Both the position numbers and the translations under genes were made by a program. Positions 8,639 through 18,155 of a stretch of DNA of 64,000 nt are shown piece by piece. Origin of the DNA: Hyphomicrobium sp. MC1 (GTDB lineage: Bacteria; Pseudomonadota; Alphaproteobacteria; Rhizobiales; Hyphomicrobiaceae); assembly GCF_000253295.1 (NCBI RefSeq), contig NC_015717.1:3038001-3102000 (forward strand), written 5' to 3'. The stretch's first letter is position 1. The number at the start of each line of letters is the position of its first letter. Below the pieces are notes generated by a model. That model saw only the letters and a program-made list of their open reading frames with translations, made no database searches and had not been told where the DNA came from.

Positions 8639-9085
8639 TCACGCCTTCTGCTCCCATCGCCCGCTTTGCGACTGCTGCCAATAGGTGACAGCGCAACCCG
8701 CTGCTTTCGCTGCTTTCCACTGACTGCGCGCCAGGGCGACGGCGTCCGCATCATTTCCGTCGAAGACGTAGACGAAGCGTTCCGCGCCCGCAAATTCGCG
8801 CGCCTCGGCGCCATCGACAAGAAAACGAACGCCCGCGCCGTTGGGCGTCTCGTCGGTCGTCGTCAGATAGACGGGCTGATCGCCGGAATGGCCGATGCGT
8901 GCGGTGCCGTGGGGCAGGAAGCTGTCGTCGGTGTAGGTCCAAAGCATATGGTCGATAGCTTCCAGGCGCTCTTCGTTTCCAACTTGGACGACGGCACGCC
9001 AACCGCGCGCCAGAGTCTTCTCCAGAAGGCTCGGCAGCACACGATCAAGCGGCTGATGTTCGAGGTGGTAGAAAAAAACGTCCAT
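8639..9085 (-). CDS. holC: DNA polymerase III chi subunit
   Basis: Clamp-loader accessory subunit that links Pol III to SSB-coated DNA. The 148-residue protein from ATG 9085 starts MDVFFYHLE and carries the family landmarks GWRAVVQVGNEERLEAID, LWTYTDDSFLPHG and FVYVFDGNDADAVALAR. A longer reading frame to 9304 is not needed. It is probably co-transcribed with rlmJ. In relatives holC often follows pepA; pepA is not here. Confidence 0.92.
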   Translation of the reverse strand: MDVFFYHLEHQPLDRVLPSLLEKTLARGWRAVVQVGNEERLEAIDHMLWTYTDDSFLPHGTARIGHSGDQPVYLTTTDETPNGAGVRFLVDGAEAREFAGAERFVYVFDGNDADAVALARSQWKAAKAAGCAVTYWQQSQSGRWEQKA

Positions 9086-9330
9086 ACGTCTCGGATGGCG
9101 CAGGCAACGGCGAAAAGCAAGACGCTCGCGCCACCTCTTGACGTCGGCGCAAGGTACCCTATCTAACCCCGTCCGGAGCGGCGCCAGTTTTAATCGGCTG
9201 ACGCCCGTGCGGGCGGGGAGCGTGGCGGTTCGAGAGCATTCTCGCTGCTGTTTGCTCCCCTCCCGCTGCGACTTTCCTCGTTTCTCGCCCAGGCGCGCGG
9301 CCACTCATAAGCGCAGCGCCACTCTGCCAA

Positions 9331-10800
9331 TCATTTTTTCGAGTACGGGTTCTCGCCTTTGCGAAGGCTGAAGCGGATCGGCACGCCCGGTAGATCGAAC
9401 GTGTCGCGCAGCGAATTCGTCAAATACTTCACATAGGACTGCGGCAGCGCTTCGGCGCGCTGCGAGAAGGCAACGAACGTTGGCGGCCGCGTCGAGGGCT
9501 GCGTGACATAGCGGATCTTGATGCGCTTGCCGTGCACGGCAGGCGGCGAGTGGCGGCTCAAAGCTTCGTTGAGCCAGCGGTTCAGTTGCGGCGTCGATAC
9601 GCGGCGGTTCCAGGTCGCGTAAATCTTGGAGATTGCCGTCATGAGCTGGTCGAGCCCGCTCTCGGAGCGCGCCGAAATGGCGACGAAAGGCACGTCGGGA
9701 ACCTGCGCCAAGCTTTCGGCAACGGTCTTTTTCAGTTCACGCAGCGTTTTCTGCTTTTCTTCGACGAGGTCCCACTTGTTGACTGCGACGACGAGGGCGC
9801 GGCCCTCTTCCGTCACGCGATGGCCGATGGTGAGATCCTGATGCTCGAACGGACGTTCGGCGTCGATCAGAAGCACAACGACTTCGGCGAAGCGGATGGC
9901 GCGGACGGCGTCGCTGGCGGAGAGCTTTTCGGCGGTCTCCGTAATTTTCGCCTTACGGCGAAGCCCGGCCGTATCGAACAGCCGGATCTTCTGCCCCTTC
10001 CATTCGAAATCGGTCGAGACGCTGTCGCGCGTCAGGCCCGGCTCGGGTCCGGTGATCATGCGTTCTTCGCCGAGCAGCGCGTTGACGAGCGTCGACTTGC
10101 CGGCATTCGGACGCCCGACAATCGCAACGCGGATCGGCTTGACGACTGCCGGGCGCTCTATCGGCTTTTCTTCCTCGGCGTCATCACCCTTGCGCCGTTT
10201 CTTCGTCGTCGGCGCGGACTTCAAGCCCAGCGCGGCCAACATGTCCTCGGCGAGATCGCCGATGCCTTCGCCGTGCTCGGCTGAAATCGCGATCGGCGCC
10301 CCGAGGCCGAGCGAGAAAGCATCGAGCACGCCGTCGGTGCCTTTGTTGCCTTCGGCCTTGTTCGCGACAAGCACGACGGGCTTGCCGGACTGCCGCGCGA
10401 TGCGGGCGAAGCCGGTGTCGGCCGACGTGACGCCAGCGCGGGCATCGATGACGAAGAGCACGAGATCGGCTTCCGAGATCGCCTGTTCCGATTGCTTGCG
10501 CATGCGATCAGCGATGGAGCCGCGCTGCGCCTCCTCAAGGCCTGCGGTATCGACCAGGCGGACGTCAACGCCAAACAGGTTGGCGATACCTTCACGACGG
10601 TCGCGCGTCAGCCCCGGTAAATCGGAGACGAGCGCGGCACGCGTCGCGGTCAGGCGGTTGAACAGGGTCGATTTGCCGACGTTCGGACGGCCGACAATTG
10701 CGACAACAGGCATTTCTGGGGACGACGACAAAAGAGAAACCGGGGCTGCTGGGGACATGGGAAGAACGCCTGCGCGGGGGTACCGCGGCAAGGCGAACAT
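9331..10800 (-). CDS. der: Ribosome-biogenesis GTPase Der (EngA)
   Basis: Double GTPase acting in 50S subunit maturation. Two G1 motifs, GRPNVGKS and GRPNAGKS, introduce tandem G domains joined by a charged linker (TKKRRKGDDAEEE), followed by the KH-like C-terminal domain ending in GENPYSKK. The start is uncertain. The ATG at 10800 has AGGAGG only 2 nt away and adds 29 residues to the usual N-terminus; the ATG at 10713 gives the canonical MPVVAIVGRP. It is the last gene of the yfgM-bamB-der cluster, 18 nt from bamB. Confidence 0.95.
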   Translation of the reverse strand: MFALPRYPRAGVLPMSPAAPVSLLSSSPEMPVVAIVGRPNVGKSTLFNRLTATRAALVSDLPGLTRDRREGIANLFGVDVRLVDTAGLEEAQRGSIADRMRKQSEQAISEADLVLFVIDARAGVTSADTGFARIARQSGKPVVLVANKAEGNKGTDGVLDAFSLGLGAPIAISAEHGEGIGDLAEDMLAALGLKSAPTTKKRRKGDDAEEEKPIERPAVVKPIRVAIVGRPNAGKSTLVNALLGEERMITGPEPGLTRDSVSTDFEWKGQKIRLFDTAGLRRKAKITETAEKLSASDAVRAIRFAEVVVLLIDAERPFEHQDLTIGHRVTEEGRALVVAVNKWDLVEEKQKTLRELKKTVAESLAQVPDVPFVAISARSESGLDQLMTAISKIYATWNRRVSTPQLNRWLNEALSRHSPPAVHGKRIKIRYVTQPSTRPPTFVAFSQRAEALPQSYVKYLTNSLRDTFDLPGVPIRFSLRKGENPYSKK

Positions 10801-10818
10801 GCCCTCCTAACCCAATTC

Positions 10819-12144
10819 TCAGTTGAGAGCGATGAGTTTTGCGGAGTCGGTCAAAACGTACATGTGACCCTGGGCGACGATGGGGGGAATATAAACCTTA
10901 TCGCCGATTTGCATCGTACCCCCAACCTTGCCGGTCATCGGATCGACGCTGACCACCTCGCCCGTGCTCGACACCAGGAAGAGCGTATTGGCGGCCAGAA
11001 CGGGACCGGCATAGTTTTTCGCGGCCGGAAGCTGGGTGAGCCAGCGGGTCTTGCCGTCGGACTTCTGCAGCGCCATCAGGCGGCCGCCGGTATCGACGAC
11101 GTACACGGTGTCTCCCGCCACGCACGGCGGCTCAGAGCCGGGAATGCTCAACGACCAGACCCGATCACCGGACTTCGCCTGCGTTGCCACCATGCGGCCT
11201 GCGTGACCGATCGCATAGACGACGCCGTCGTCGATTGCAGGGCGCGCGACATCGCTCATCGAGGCGATTTGCGAGGTCTGGCGCGTGCGGGCCAAATTTT
11301 CCGTCCAGACGGTCGAGCCGTCGGACAGCTTGAACGCCATGATGTCACCGGACGGATAGGGAACCACGACAACATCGCCGTCTACCGCGGGACTTGTCGA
11401 CGTCATGAGGCTGGCGCTCTGCGGCAGGCCACGTGCCGCCCAAAGTTCGGAGCCGTCGATGCCGCTCAAGCAGTAAAAGCGCCCGTCGATGGTGATGACG
11501 TAAAGCCGGTCACCGGCTGCGGTCGGTGCAGCGCGCACCGGCACGTCGAGGTTTTTCGTCCAGATCGCCTTGCCCGTGCCGGGATCGAGCGCGGATACAA
11601 CGCCGTAGCCGTTGGCGACGTACAGGCGGCCGTTATCAGCGGCAAGACCGCCGCCATAACCGCCGAGGCCGACAGTGGTCTCAGGCTTGGTCGAAACGGT
11701 GAAAACGCTGCTGCCCGTCAGGGTGAAGGCGGCGACGTTGGCGGCGGCATCGAGCGTATAGATACGATCTCCGAAGACGATCGGACTGGCGGTGACGCGG
11801 CCGGTCTTCGACGATCCTTCACCGGCACTGGCGCTCCAGAGCTGATGCAGCGAGCCGGTCAGGGCCAAATTGCCGGGGGCGTTGTTGGCGTCGCCGCCCG
11901 GTTGCGACCAGGATTGGTTCATACGCGGCGACGGCAGCGAGATGGGCTTGTTGGCCTCCGCCAGATTGGACCCAATGCTTTCCGTCGTTTCCACGATCGG
12001 GATCCGGCGTCCGGGCAGCGGCGTCTGCTTGGTCTTGAACGGATTGAGTTCGCTGATCTTGGGAAGCGTCGGCCCGTCGCTGGCGCAGCCGGCGAGCAAA
12101 ACGGCGGCAGCGACCGCCAAAAGCGACGCGGCGCCGAAGCGCAT
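10819..12144 (-). CDS. bamB: Outer-membrane assembly lipoprotein BamB-like (PQQ propeller)
   Basis: A beta-propeller lipoprotein of the BAM outer-membrane protein insertion complex. The ATG at 12144 with GGGGAAGG upstream gives 441 aa. Residues 1-20 form a lipoprotein signal with lipobox LLAGC (Cys20). The rest shows repeated propeller strands with Asp/Gly-rich turns such as LDPGTGKAIWTKN, LSGIDGSELWAAR and LSDGSTVWTEN. Its position between a YfgM-like gene and der matches the conserved bacterial cluster. Confidence 0.9.
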   Translation of the reverse strand: MRFGAASLLAVAAAVLLAGCASDGPTLPKISELNPFKTKQTPLPGRRIPIVETTESIGSNLAEANKPISLPSPRMNQSWSQPGGDANNAPGNLALTGSLHQLWSASAGEGSSKTGRVTASPIVFGDRIYTLDAAANVAAFTLTGSSVFTVSTKPETTVGLGGYGGGLAADNGRLYVANGYGVVSALDPGTGKAIWTKNLDVPVRAAPTAAGDRLYVITIDGRFYCLSGIDGSELWAARGLPQSASLMTSTSPAVDGDVVVVPYPSGDIMAFKLSDGSTVWTENLARTRQTSQIASMSDVARPAIDDGVVYAIGHAGRMVATQAKSGDRVWSLSIPGSEPPCVAGDTVYVVDTGGRLMALQKSDGKTRWLTQLPAAKNYAGPVLAANTLFLVSSTGEVVSVDPMTGKVGGTMQIGDKVYIPPIVAQGHMYVLTDSAKLIALN

Positions 12145-12194
12145 TTGCCTTCCCCCTGATCTCAACCCCAATCTCCCTCAAACCGCTTCGCGGC

Positions 12195-13043
12195 TTATTT
12201 CTTATCGGTTCCCGCAGCCTCTCCCGTCTTGGGCTGCGCCTCCGTCGTCGTGGCCGGCTCGGCCGGTTTGACCGGCGCCGCCGAAGCGGCAGGAGCTGGC
12301 GTTGCCGGTGCCGTGGCTTCTGGCGCCAAAATCCCTGGTACCGGAGCAGCCGTTGCTGCAGGTGCCGGGTTTTTCGCTGCGACCTCAGCCGCCGCTATCT
12401 CTCCCATGATGATCTTAACGCGTTCCTGCAGGTCGGCAGATGCATTCGGATCGATCAGAAGCGGCTCCAGATACTTTCGTGCCTCGTCGTATTTCTTGGC
12501 CTTGTAAGCGGCAATTCCAAGGAATTCGCGCGCCGTATTGGCGAAGGGTTCGCCATCGCCCATAAGAGGTGTCAGGCGATTCTGGATTTCGGTATAGTCG
12601 GCATCGGCCATCCGCAGTGATGCCGCCTGCAGTTCTGCAAAGCTTTTCAACAGACGATCCGCACCCGGCTGCTTGGCGAGCGCGTCATAAGTTGCAATGG
12701 CGTCTGAGGTTTTGCCTTCCTTCACCTCGGCGCCGGCCAAGCGCAATTTTGCGAGCGCTGCATAACCGGCCGGACCGCCGTCAGCGATCGCCTGGAAGGC
12801 CTTGTCGGCTTCGTCTTTCTTCTTGTCGTCGCTCAGCGTTTCGGCGGCGGCGAACTTAGCGCCTGCGGCCTCTTCCGACGCAACGCGGTGCGTTTGCCAA
12901 TACTGGAAGCCGGCAACGCCAAGCACGATCAGTGCTGCAGCACCGAGGATCAGGCCGCCGTAACGCTTCCAAATTTTCTCCATCTGCTCGCGGCGAATTT
13001 CTTCTTTGATTTCGCGAAACAGACTGTCGTCGTTCTCGGCCAT
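12195..13043 (-). CDS. YfgM-like TPR membrane protein
   Basis: Tetratricopeptide protein of the YfgM/ancillary SecYEG type, thought to pass exported proteins from the translocon to periplasmic chaperones. The ATG at 13043 gives 282 aa. A charged cytoplasmic start (REIKEEIRREQMEKIWKRYG) precedes a membrane helix at about 29-46, then TPR-like helices in the periplasm. The last 65 residues are an Ala/Pro/Thr-rich disordered tail not found in E. coli YfgM. It lies 50 nt upstream of bamB in the same direction. Confidence 0.87.
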   Translation of the reverse strand: MAENDDSLFREIKEEIRREQMEKIWKRYGGLILGAAALIVLGVAGFQYWQTHRVASEEAAGAKFAAAETLSDDKKKDEADKAFQAIADGGPAGYAALAKLRLAGAEVKEGKTSDAIATYDALAKQPGADRLLKSFAELQAASLRMADADYTEIQNRLTPLMGDGEPFANTAREFLGIAAYKAKKYDEARKYLEPLLIDPNASADLQERVKIIMGEIAAAEVAAKNPAPAATAAPVPGILAPEATAPATPAPAASAAPVKPAEPATTTEAQPKTGEAAGTDKK

Positions 13044-13208
13044 TAAACCATTAACCTCATTCAGTCCGAAACTCGGAACGCGGGGTTTCCCACGGCCACG
13101 CCGGTTCGGGGGCATAGATAACCGAGCAAGCGCTCCGGGCAAGCCCTGACCGCAAGTTTCCTGAGCGTTTCGCGCCGCAATCCTCGCCTGAATTTAGGCC
13201 AGAAGCCG

Positions 13209-14090
13209 CTAAGTGCTCGTCGTCTTCGGCTTTTTCGTGGCTCGCACCGGCGAGACCGACGCCTCCATTTCGGGGGATTTCAAGGCGTAGGTGTGCTCGG
13301 GGGCCGGAAACGTCCGGGCGCGGACCTCATCGGCGTAGGACGCAATGGCGCCGTCGATCGCGGAGGCTATGGCCCCGAACTTCTTCACGAACTTCGGCAC
13401 GTTTGGAGACAATCCGAGCATATCTTCCATGACAAGGATCTGCCCATCGCAGCCGGCGGAGGCGCCGATACCGATGGTCGGGATCGGGATTGCCTTGGTA
13501 ATGCGCTCGGCGAGAGGGGCGGTCATGGCTTCAAGGACGACGGCGAAGGCCCCGGCTTCCGCAACCAGGCGGGCATCTTCCTCGATGGCGTCCCATTGAT
13601 CGACCGTCCGGCCTTGGGTCTTGAAGCCCCCCAGCACGTTCACGGACTGCGGCGTCAAGCCGATGTGCGCCATCACCGGGATGCCGCGATCGACAAGATA
13701 GCGGATCGTTTCCGCCATGCGGCGGCCGCCTTCGAGCTTCACGGCGCCGCAGTCGGTCTCTTTCATGACGCGGGCAGCGTTACGGAACGCGACCTGGGGG
13801 CTTTCCTCGTAGGTCGCGAAGGGCATGTCGACGACGACAAGGGCTTTTTTCGAACCGCGCACGACAGCCTGGCCGTGCATGATCATCAGCTCAAGGGGAA
13901 CCGGCACCGTCGTCTCGAAGCCGTGCATGACCATGCCGAGACTGTCGCCGACGAGCAGAAAATCGCAGTGGTTGTCGGCGATGGCCGCCGTGTGCGCGTG
14001 ATAGGAGGTTAGCGCCACAATCGGGTCGCCGCCTTTGCGGCCTGCAATATCCGGCGCCATGAGCCGCCGACGCTTGATGTGAATAGACAT
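13209..14090 (-). CDS. panB: 3-methyl-2-oxobutanoate hydroxymethyltransferase
   Basis: First step of pantothenate synthesis: transfers a hydroxymethyl group from methylene-THF to ketoisovalerate. Clear PanB signatures are LVGDSLGMVMHG, VVDMPFATYE, KLEGG, VMAHIGLTPQ and IGIGASAGCDGQILV. ATG 14090 is preceded by GGAG. At 293 aa it is slightly longer than usual because of a Ser/Lys/Thr-rich tail. No panC lies next to it; 165 bp separate it from the yfgM-like gene. Confidence 0.95.
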   Translation of the reverse strand: MSIHIKRRRLMAPDIAGRKGGDPIVALTSYHAHTAAIADNHCDFLLVGDSLGMVMHGFETTVPVPLELMIMHGQAVVRGSKKALVVVDMPFATYEESPQVAFRNAARVMKETDCGAVKLEGGRRMAETIRYLVDRGIPVMAHIGLTPQSVNVLGGFKTQGRTVDQWDAIEEDARLVAEAGAFAVVLEAMTAPLAERITKAIPIPTIGIGASAGCDGQILVMEDMLGLSPNVPKFVKKFGAIASAIDGAIASYADEVRARTFPAPEHTYALKSPEMEASVSPVRATKKPKTTST

Positions 14091-14481
14091 TTCACTCCAT
14101 CGGCCCGAGGCCGTTCAGGCGCTCTCAAGTCGAGCGATCAGCCGTCATCATGTGGGGTTTGCACGCTTCAACGTCACCCCAGATCAGCTAAACAGAGTTT
14201 ACGAAACCCCAGGCTTTCTGGCCAGTGCCCACAGGGGCGACGAAGAACCGGTGGCATGGTAAATTTTTCCACGTCCCGTCCACAAGTATTTCTGTAAAGC
14301 CCGCGAAAGCGTTGAATTGGCGCAACATCGCGAATGTCGAATGCTCCGCCTGAGCGGTAGTTCGTTGCGCGCTCTGACTGGCGTCTGTTAGCCAATCATC
14401 AGCGCCAAAATCGGGGGCCAGTTTCCGGCCTGATCATGTCGCTGCGACGGGTTTCGTTAGTTTTAACGTCGGGGTGGTTGC
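14091..14481. other. Intergenic region between divergent panB and the L,D-transpeptidase
   Basis: A 391-bp gap that must hold the promoters of both divergent genes. I see no convincing ORF, hairpin or repeat in it. GGGGTGG just before 14482 is the likely ribosome site of the transpeptidase. Confidence 0.5.
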
Positions 14482-16179
14482 GTGCGTCGTGCAGAGAATG
14501 TCAGCGGCAGAATATCTCCGGCGTTGCGTTCGATCGCGGTTTATGCGGTCGCAGCTGCGATGGCAGCCTACCCGCTCGCAGCCGACGCGAAGTCAAAAAC
14601 CGGTCTTCTGAGACTTCAATCGCAGGCCGCCGCTTCGGCAGCCGCGCAGTCGAAATCACCGCTTCTCATTGTCGTTTCCATCAAGAAGCAACGCCTTCGC
14701 GTGTACGACATGAATGGCGAAATCGCATCGTCGAAAATTTCGTCGGGCAAGCCGGGCCACGATACGCCGACGGGCGTGTTTTCGATCCTTGAAAAGAACG
14801 TCTATCACGTCAGCAATATCTATTCCGGCGCGTCGATGCCTTATCAGGAGCGCATCACGTGGTCGGGCATCGCGTTACACGCCGGCGATCTGCCGGGCTA
14901 CCGCGCGTCCCACGGGTGTATCCGGCTGCCCTATAGTTTTGCACGCAAACTCTTCGGCTTGACCAAAATCGGCAATCGCGTGGTCGTCTCGTATGACGAT
15001 CCCGATCCGATTGCCTTCGACAGTCCGAAACTGTTCAAGCCGCTGCCGCTCGACGACGCGACGGCGATGCAGGGCGGCCTGGCGAAACCGCAGCTTATCG
15101 CGGTGAATGACCGGCCTGATGATCATTCGGCAGCGGGTGCCGGCGTGCGGTTGATCGGCATTTCTCCGGCGCTGCTGCGCGCCGTTGCGGACATGCCCAA
15201 GGATCTGCAGCGGCGGCCGACGACACGGGCCGAAGCCGATCAGATCATGCAGGAAAAGCTCGATCGCGCGCGGGCGGCCGTCAAGACCGCGGAAGCGGCG
15301 CTTACGTCCGCAGACGAAAAAGCCCAGCAGACCGCGAAAGACTTCACGGACGTGAACCAGAAATTCGAAACCGCGCGACGTTCGATTGAACCATTAAGAG
15401 CGGCCGTCAAATCGGCAGAAGCCCAGCAGACGACGGCGATGAAGGCATTCGAGGCCTACATGGCGGACGCGGCGGATAACAGCAAGTCCGCGTCTGCTGG
15501 CGAAAATGCCGACATGGACCGGGAGAGCGATCTCGAAGACGCCCTGCTCGACGCCACGATCGAAGCCGATAAGGCGCGGGCCGATGCTGCGGCGAACGAA
15601 CTAAGTTTTGCCGGCGTGCAAGGTGCCTATTCGTCATCGCAGAGTGCGCGCGATGGTGCAGCAGATGCTTTGCGCGATGCGCAGTCGGATCTGACGTCGG
15701 CGAAGGCGGCGCTGACAGACGTCAACAAGGAAATGCGGCTGCGTTCGAAGCCCGTCGCGGTGCTCATCAGCCTGCGCGCTCAAAGGATCTATGTGCGTCA
15801 GGGCTTCGAGCCCTTGCTCGAAGCGCCGATCGAGGTTGCTCCGCTCAAGCATAAGGTCGGAACACACGTGTTTACGGCCATGAACTACGGCACCGATCCG
15901 AATACGTTCGATTGGCGTCTCGTCAGCGCGCAAACACCCTCGCCCGGCCAGGCATTCGAAGAGGGTAAGAAAAAGCGCCGCCGGACCGCACTGGCGCAGG
16001 GGCGCGAGCTTGACGTCCAAATGGCGAACGAGGCGCTGAATGCGTTCACAATTCCGGACGATATTCGGCAGACAATCTCGGAGCTGGCGCGGCCGGGCTC
16101 GTCGCTGATCGTGTCGGACCGCGAGCTTCCGCTCCACGAAAATGGGAGCGGCACTGAATTTGTCGTGCTGACCCGTTAG
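14482..16179 (+). CDS. L,D-transpeptidase (YkuD) with long coiled coil and second YkuD-like region
   Basis: Periplasmic enzyme expected to make 3-3 peptidoglycan cross-links or anchor proteins to the wall. It starts at GTG 14482 and has a signal peptide (to about residue 36). The YkuD domain covers roughly 60-168, with H133 and the catalytic motif SHGCIRL (His144, Cys146, Arg148). Residues 235-420 are an Ala/Asp/Glu/Lys-rich coiled coil. From about 423, VAVLISLRAQRIYVRQG repeats the opening of the first domain (IVVSIKKQRLRVYDMNG) but lacks HGC. At 565 aa it is far longer than simple YkuD enzymes. Confidence 0.88.
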   Translation: MRRAENVSGRISPALRSIAVYAVAAAMAAYPLAADAKSKTGLLRLQSQAAASAAAQSKSPLLIVVSIKKQRLRVYDMNGEIASSKISSGKPGHDTPTGVFSILEKNVYHVSNIYSGASMPYQERITWSGIALHAGDLPGYRASHGCIRLPYSFARKLFGLTKIGNRVVVSYDDPDPIAFDSPKLFKPLPLDDATAMQGGLAKPQLIAVNDRPDDHSAAGAGVRLIGISPALLRAVADMPKDLQRRPTTRAEADQIMQEKLDRARAAVKTAEAALTSADEKAQQTAKDFTDVNQKFETARRSIEPLRAAVKSAEAQQTTAMKAFEAYMADAADNSKSASAGENADMDRESDLEDALLDATIEADKARADAAANELSFAGVQGAYSSSQSARDGAADALRDAQSDLTSAKAALTDVNKEMRLRSKPVAVLISLRAQRIYVRQGFEPLLEAPIEVAPLKHKVGTHVFTAMNYGTDPNTFDWRLVSAQTPSPGQAFEEGKKKRRRTALAQGRELDVQMANEALNAFTIPDDIRQTISELARPGSSLIVSDRELPLHENGSGTEFVVLTR

Positions 16180-16305
16180 CCACACTTGCACGGTACTTTT
16201 TTTCAGTTGCGCCGGAACAGCCACTCTTGCGACGTTCCACCTGCTACTTGAAGCGGGACGGCGTGGCGATCAACCGAAGCCACGCACAATCGGCGGTGAC
16301 CAAAT

Positions 16306-17490
16306 TTGCTTTTAGATCGCGGAACGCGCGCCCTCGTGGGCTGGGCCATACTGCTGTGCTCGGCAGCGTTCATGGTTCTGCTGTTTCAGAAGATGAGGCC
16401 AAGCTCGGAGCCGTGGACCTTTGCCATCTCTGTTCCTGAGCAACCCGTCCGAGGACCGCTCGATCTGAGCAGCGAAATCGTAACGCCGAAGGGTGAGAGC
16501 GAATTCGTACATGGCGCCTCGGCGGTCGCGATGCCAAATGGCGGCTTGCAGGCGTTCTGGTATCGCGCGCCTTACGAGGGCGCCAACGATGCCGAACTCG
16601 TGTCAGCGCGTTTCGACGGAAAGGAATGGTCGCCGACGCATGTCGTGACGACGAGCGCACGCGTCAGCCACGACTTGGCAATCACGATCAAGTCGCTGGC
16701 CAACCCTGTGCCATTTCGCCGTTCCGACAAAGAAATCTGGCTGTTCTTCGCAACGTCGCGTCTCAGCGGCTGGGCGACTTGCGAAATCGGATTGATACGC
16801 TCCTTCGACAACGGCGCGACGTGGGGACCGGCTGAAAGCCTCTATGCGACGCCGTTCTTCAACATGTCTCACCTGACGAAATCGACGCCGTTCCTGTTTT
16901 CGGATGGACGCATTGGCCTACCCGTCTACCAGGAGATGAACCAGAAATTCCCTGTTCTGCTCGTTCTCGATGCGGATGGCCACGTCATCGACCGGCGACG
17001 CATGGGAAAGGCCGGCAAGGTCGGTTACCAACCGATGATCGTGGCCACCGGACCATCGACAGCCATCGCATTCGTTCGTCCGCTGAAGAGCCGCAGACCG
17101 CGGGAAATTCTCATCACCCGGACGACCGACGGCGGCCAGACATGGACGCCGGTCGAGCCCACAAACCTTCCCAACCCCGGCGGCCCGATCTCGGCAATCC
17201 GGTATGATGCAACGCATATCCTGATGGCGTTCAACGACGATGCGAAGATGGAGAGAAACATTACGCTGGCGCTTGCCGATCTCGATGGAAAGACGTTCCG
17301 CCGGAGCGGCGTCATTGCTCGCATGGATACGGATAGGCAAGACCACATCGTTGCCTATCCGTTTCTGATCCAGTCCGGACCGGGGCAATTCGACGTGATG
17401 TATTCGCGCCCGATAAAGACGATCAACCATGTGCGCGTGTCGAGCACCTGGATCGAACACGGCTTGCAGCAGGACACGGCGCAGCAATGA
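16306..17490 (+). CDS. Membrane-anchored sialidase-fold (BNR/Asp-box) protein
   Basis: A 394-residue six-bladed propeller protein of the sialidase-like superfamily, tethered by a helix at about residues 10-28. Two Asp boxes are visible, SFDNGATW (about 166) and TTDGGQTW (about 273). The predicted start is TTG 16306, which is uncertain. The substrate cannot be inferred; many such proteins are exo-glycosidases or act on exopolysaccharide rather than sialic acid. The stop overlaps the start of the next gene by 4 nt (ATGA), so the two are translationally coupled. Confidence 0.78.
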   Translation: MLLDRGTRALVGWAILLCSAAFMVLLFQKMRPSSEPWTFAISVPEQPVRGPLDLSSEIVTPKGESEFVHGASAVAMPNGGLQAFWYRAPYEGANDAELVSARFDGKEWSPTHVVTTSARVSHDLAITIKSLANPVPFRRSDKEIWLFFATSRLSGWATCEIGLIRSFDNGATWGPAESLYATPFFNMSHLTKSTPFLFSDGRIGLPVYQEMNQKFPVLLVLDADGHVIDRRRMGKAGKVGYQPMIVATGPSTAIAFVRPLKSRRPREILITRTTDGGQTWTPVEPTNLPNPGGPISAIRYDATHILMAFNDDAKMERNITLALADLDGKTFRRSGVIARMDTDRQDHIVAYPFLIQSGPGQFDVMYSRPIKTINHVRVSSTWIEHGLQQDTAQQ

Positions 17491-18155
17491 CCCACACGCT
17501 GAACATGCTGCTGAACAGCACCAATGCAGCGCTCATCCTCTTTACCGTTGGGGCTGCGCTTGCCGCCGCGGTCACGAAATCACCGCCCCTCCGTTTGGGT
17601 GCCGGACTTGCTGTCGTCGCGGCAAGTTTATGCGTTTCGGCCGGGCCGCGTCCGCTTTTCGCGTGGATGGTTTCCGCGATCGAGCGGCCATCGTTTCCTG
17701 GCTTCGTGCTGCTTGCCGTGCTCGCGATTTCGGCAGTGACCGGCAGGCGGGTTGCAACGTCAGCGGAATATCGCTTTGCGACACTGATGCTGGCGCTGGC
17801 AGGCATCGCGCTCTATCCCGGCGCAACGGGCTTTTTGAATGCGGACCCGTATGTCCTCGGCTACAGCGGCTATCTGTTGCCGACGGCGGTCGCGATTGTG
17901 ATCGCGTATGCGCTATGGCGCGGATATTTCATCACCGCCTTGGCGCTGAACGTCGGAATTGCGGGGTTCCTGCTCGAGGCTGGCGCAAGCAGGAATCTCT
18001 GGGACTACATCGTCGATCCGGTCGCCTGGATCATCGGCTGCGGAACCTGGATTGCGCTTGTGGTCGGCTTTCTCGCCAAGCGCATTATACCAGCGAAAGT
18101 CTTTGCGCCGGTTCAGCCAAGCTCGGGCATCGGCGAGACGCCGATCAGCCATTGA
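17487..18155 (+). CDS. Polytopic membrane protein coupled to the sialidase-like gene
   Basis: A 222-residue hydrophobic protein with about six membrane helices and a short hydrophilic C-terminus. No motif allows a named family. Start ATG 17487 overlaps the stop of the sialidase-fold gene, implying that the products work together, perhaps as a polysaccharide export or modification unit. Its last 43 nt overlap the convergent NnrU gene. Confidence 0.7.
   Translation: MTHTLNMLLNSTNAALILFTVGAALAAAVTKSPPLRLGAGLAVVAASLCVSAGPRPLFAWMVSAIERPSFPGFVLLAVLAISAVTGRRVATSAEYRFATLMLALAGIALYPGATGFLNADPYVLGYSGYLLPTAVAIVIAYALWRGYFITALALNVGIAGFLLEAGASRNLWDYIVDPVAWIIGCGTWIALVVGFLAKRIIPAKVFAPVQPSSGIGETPISH

Noticed and set aside
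10864..12159. 431-codon plus-strand ORF
   Set aside because: Antisense to bamB, which has a lipobox and propeller repeats.
13031..13046. TTAA...TTAAC pair near the yfgM-like start
   Set aside because: The spacer is 4 nt, not the 7 nt required for a CtrA box.
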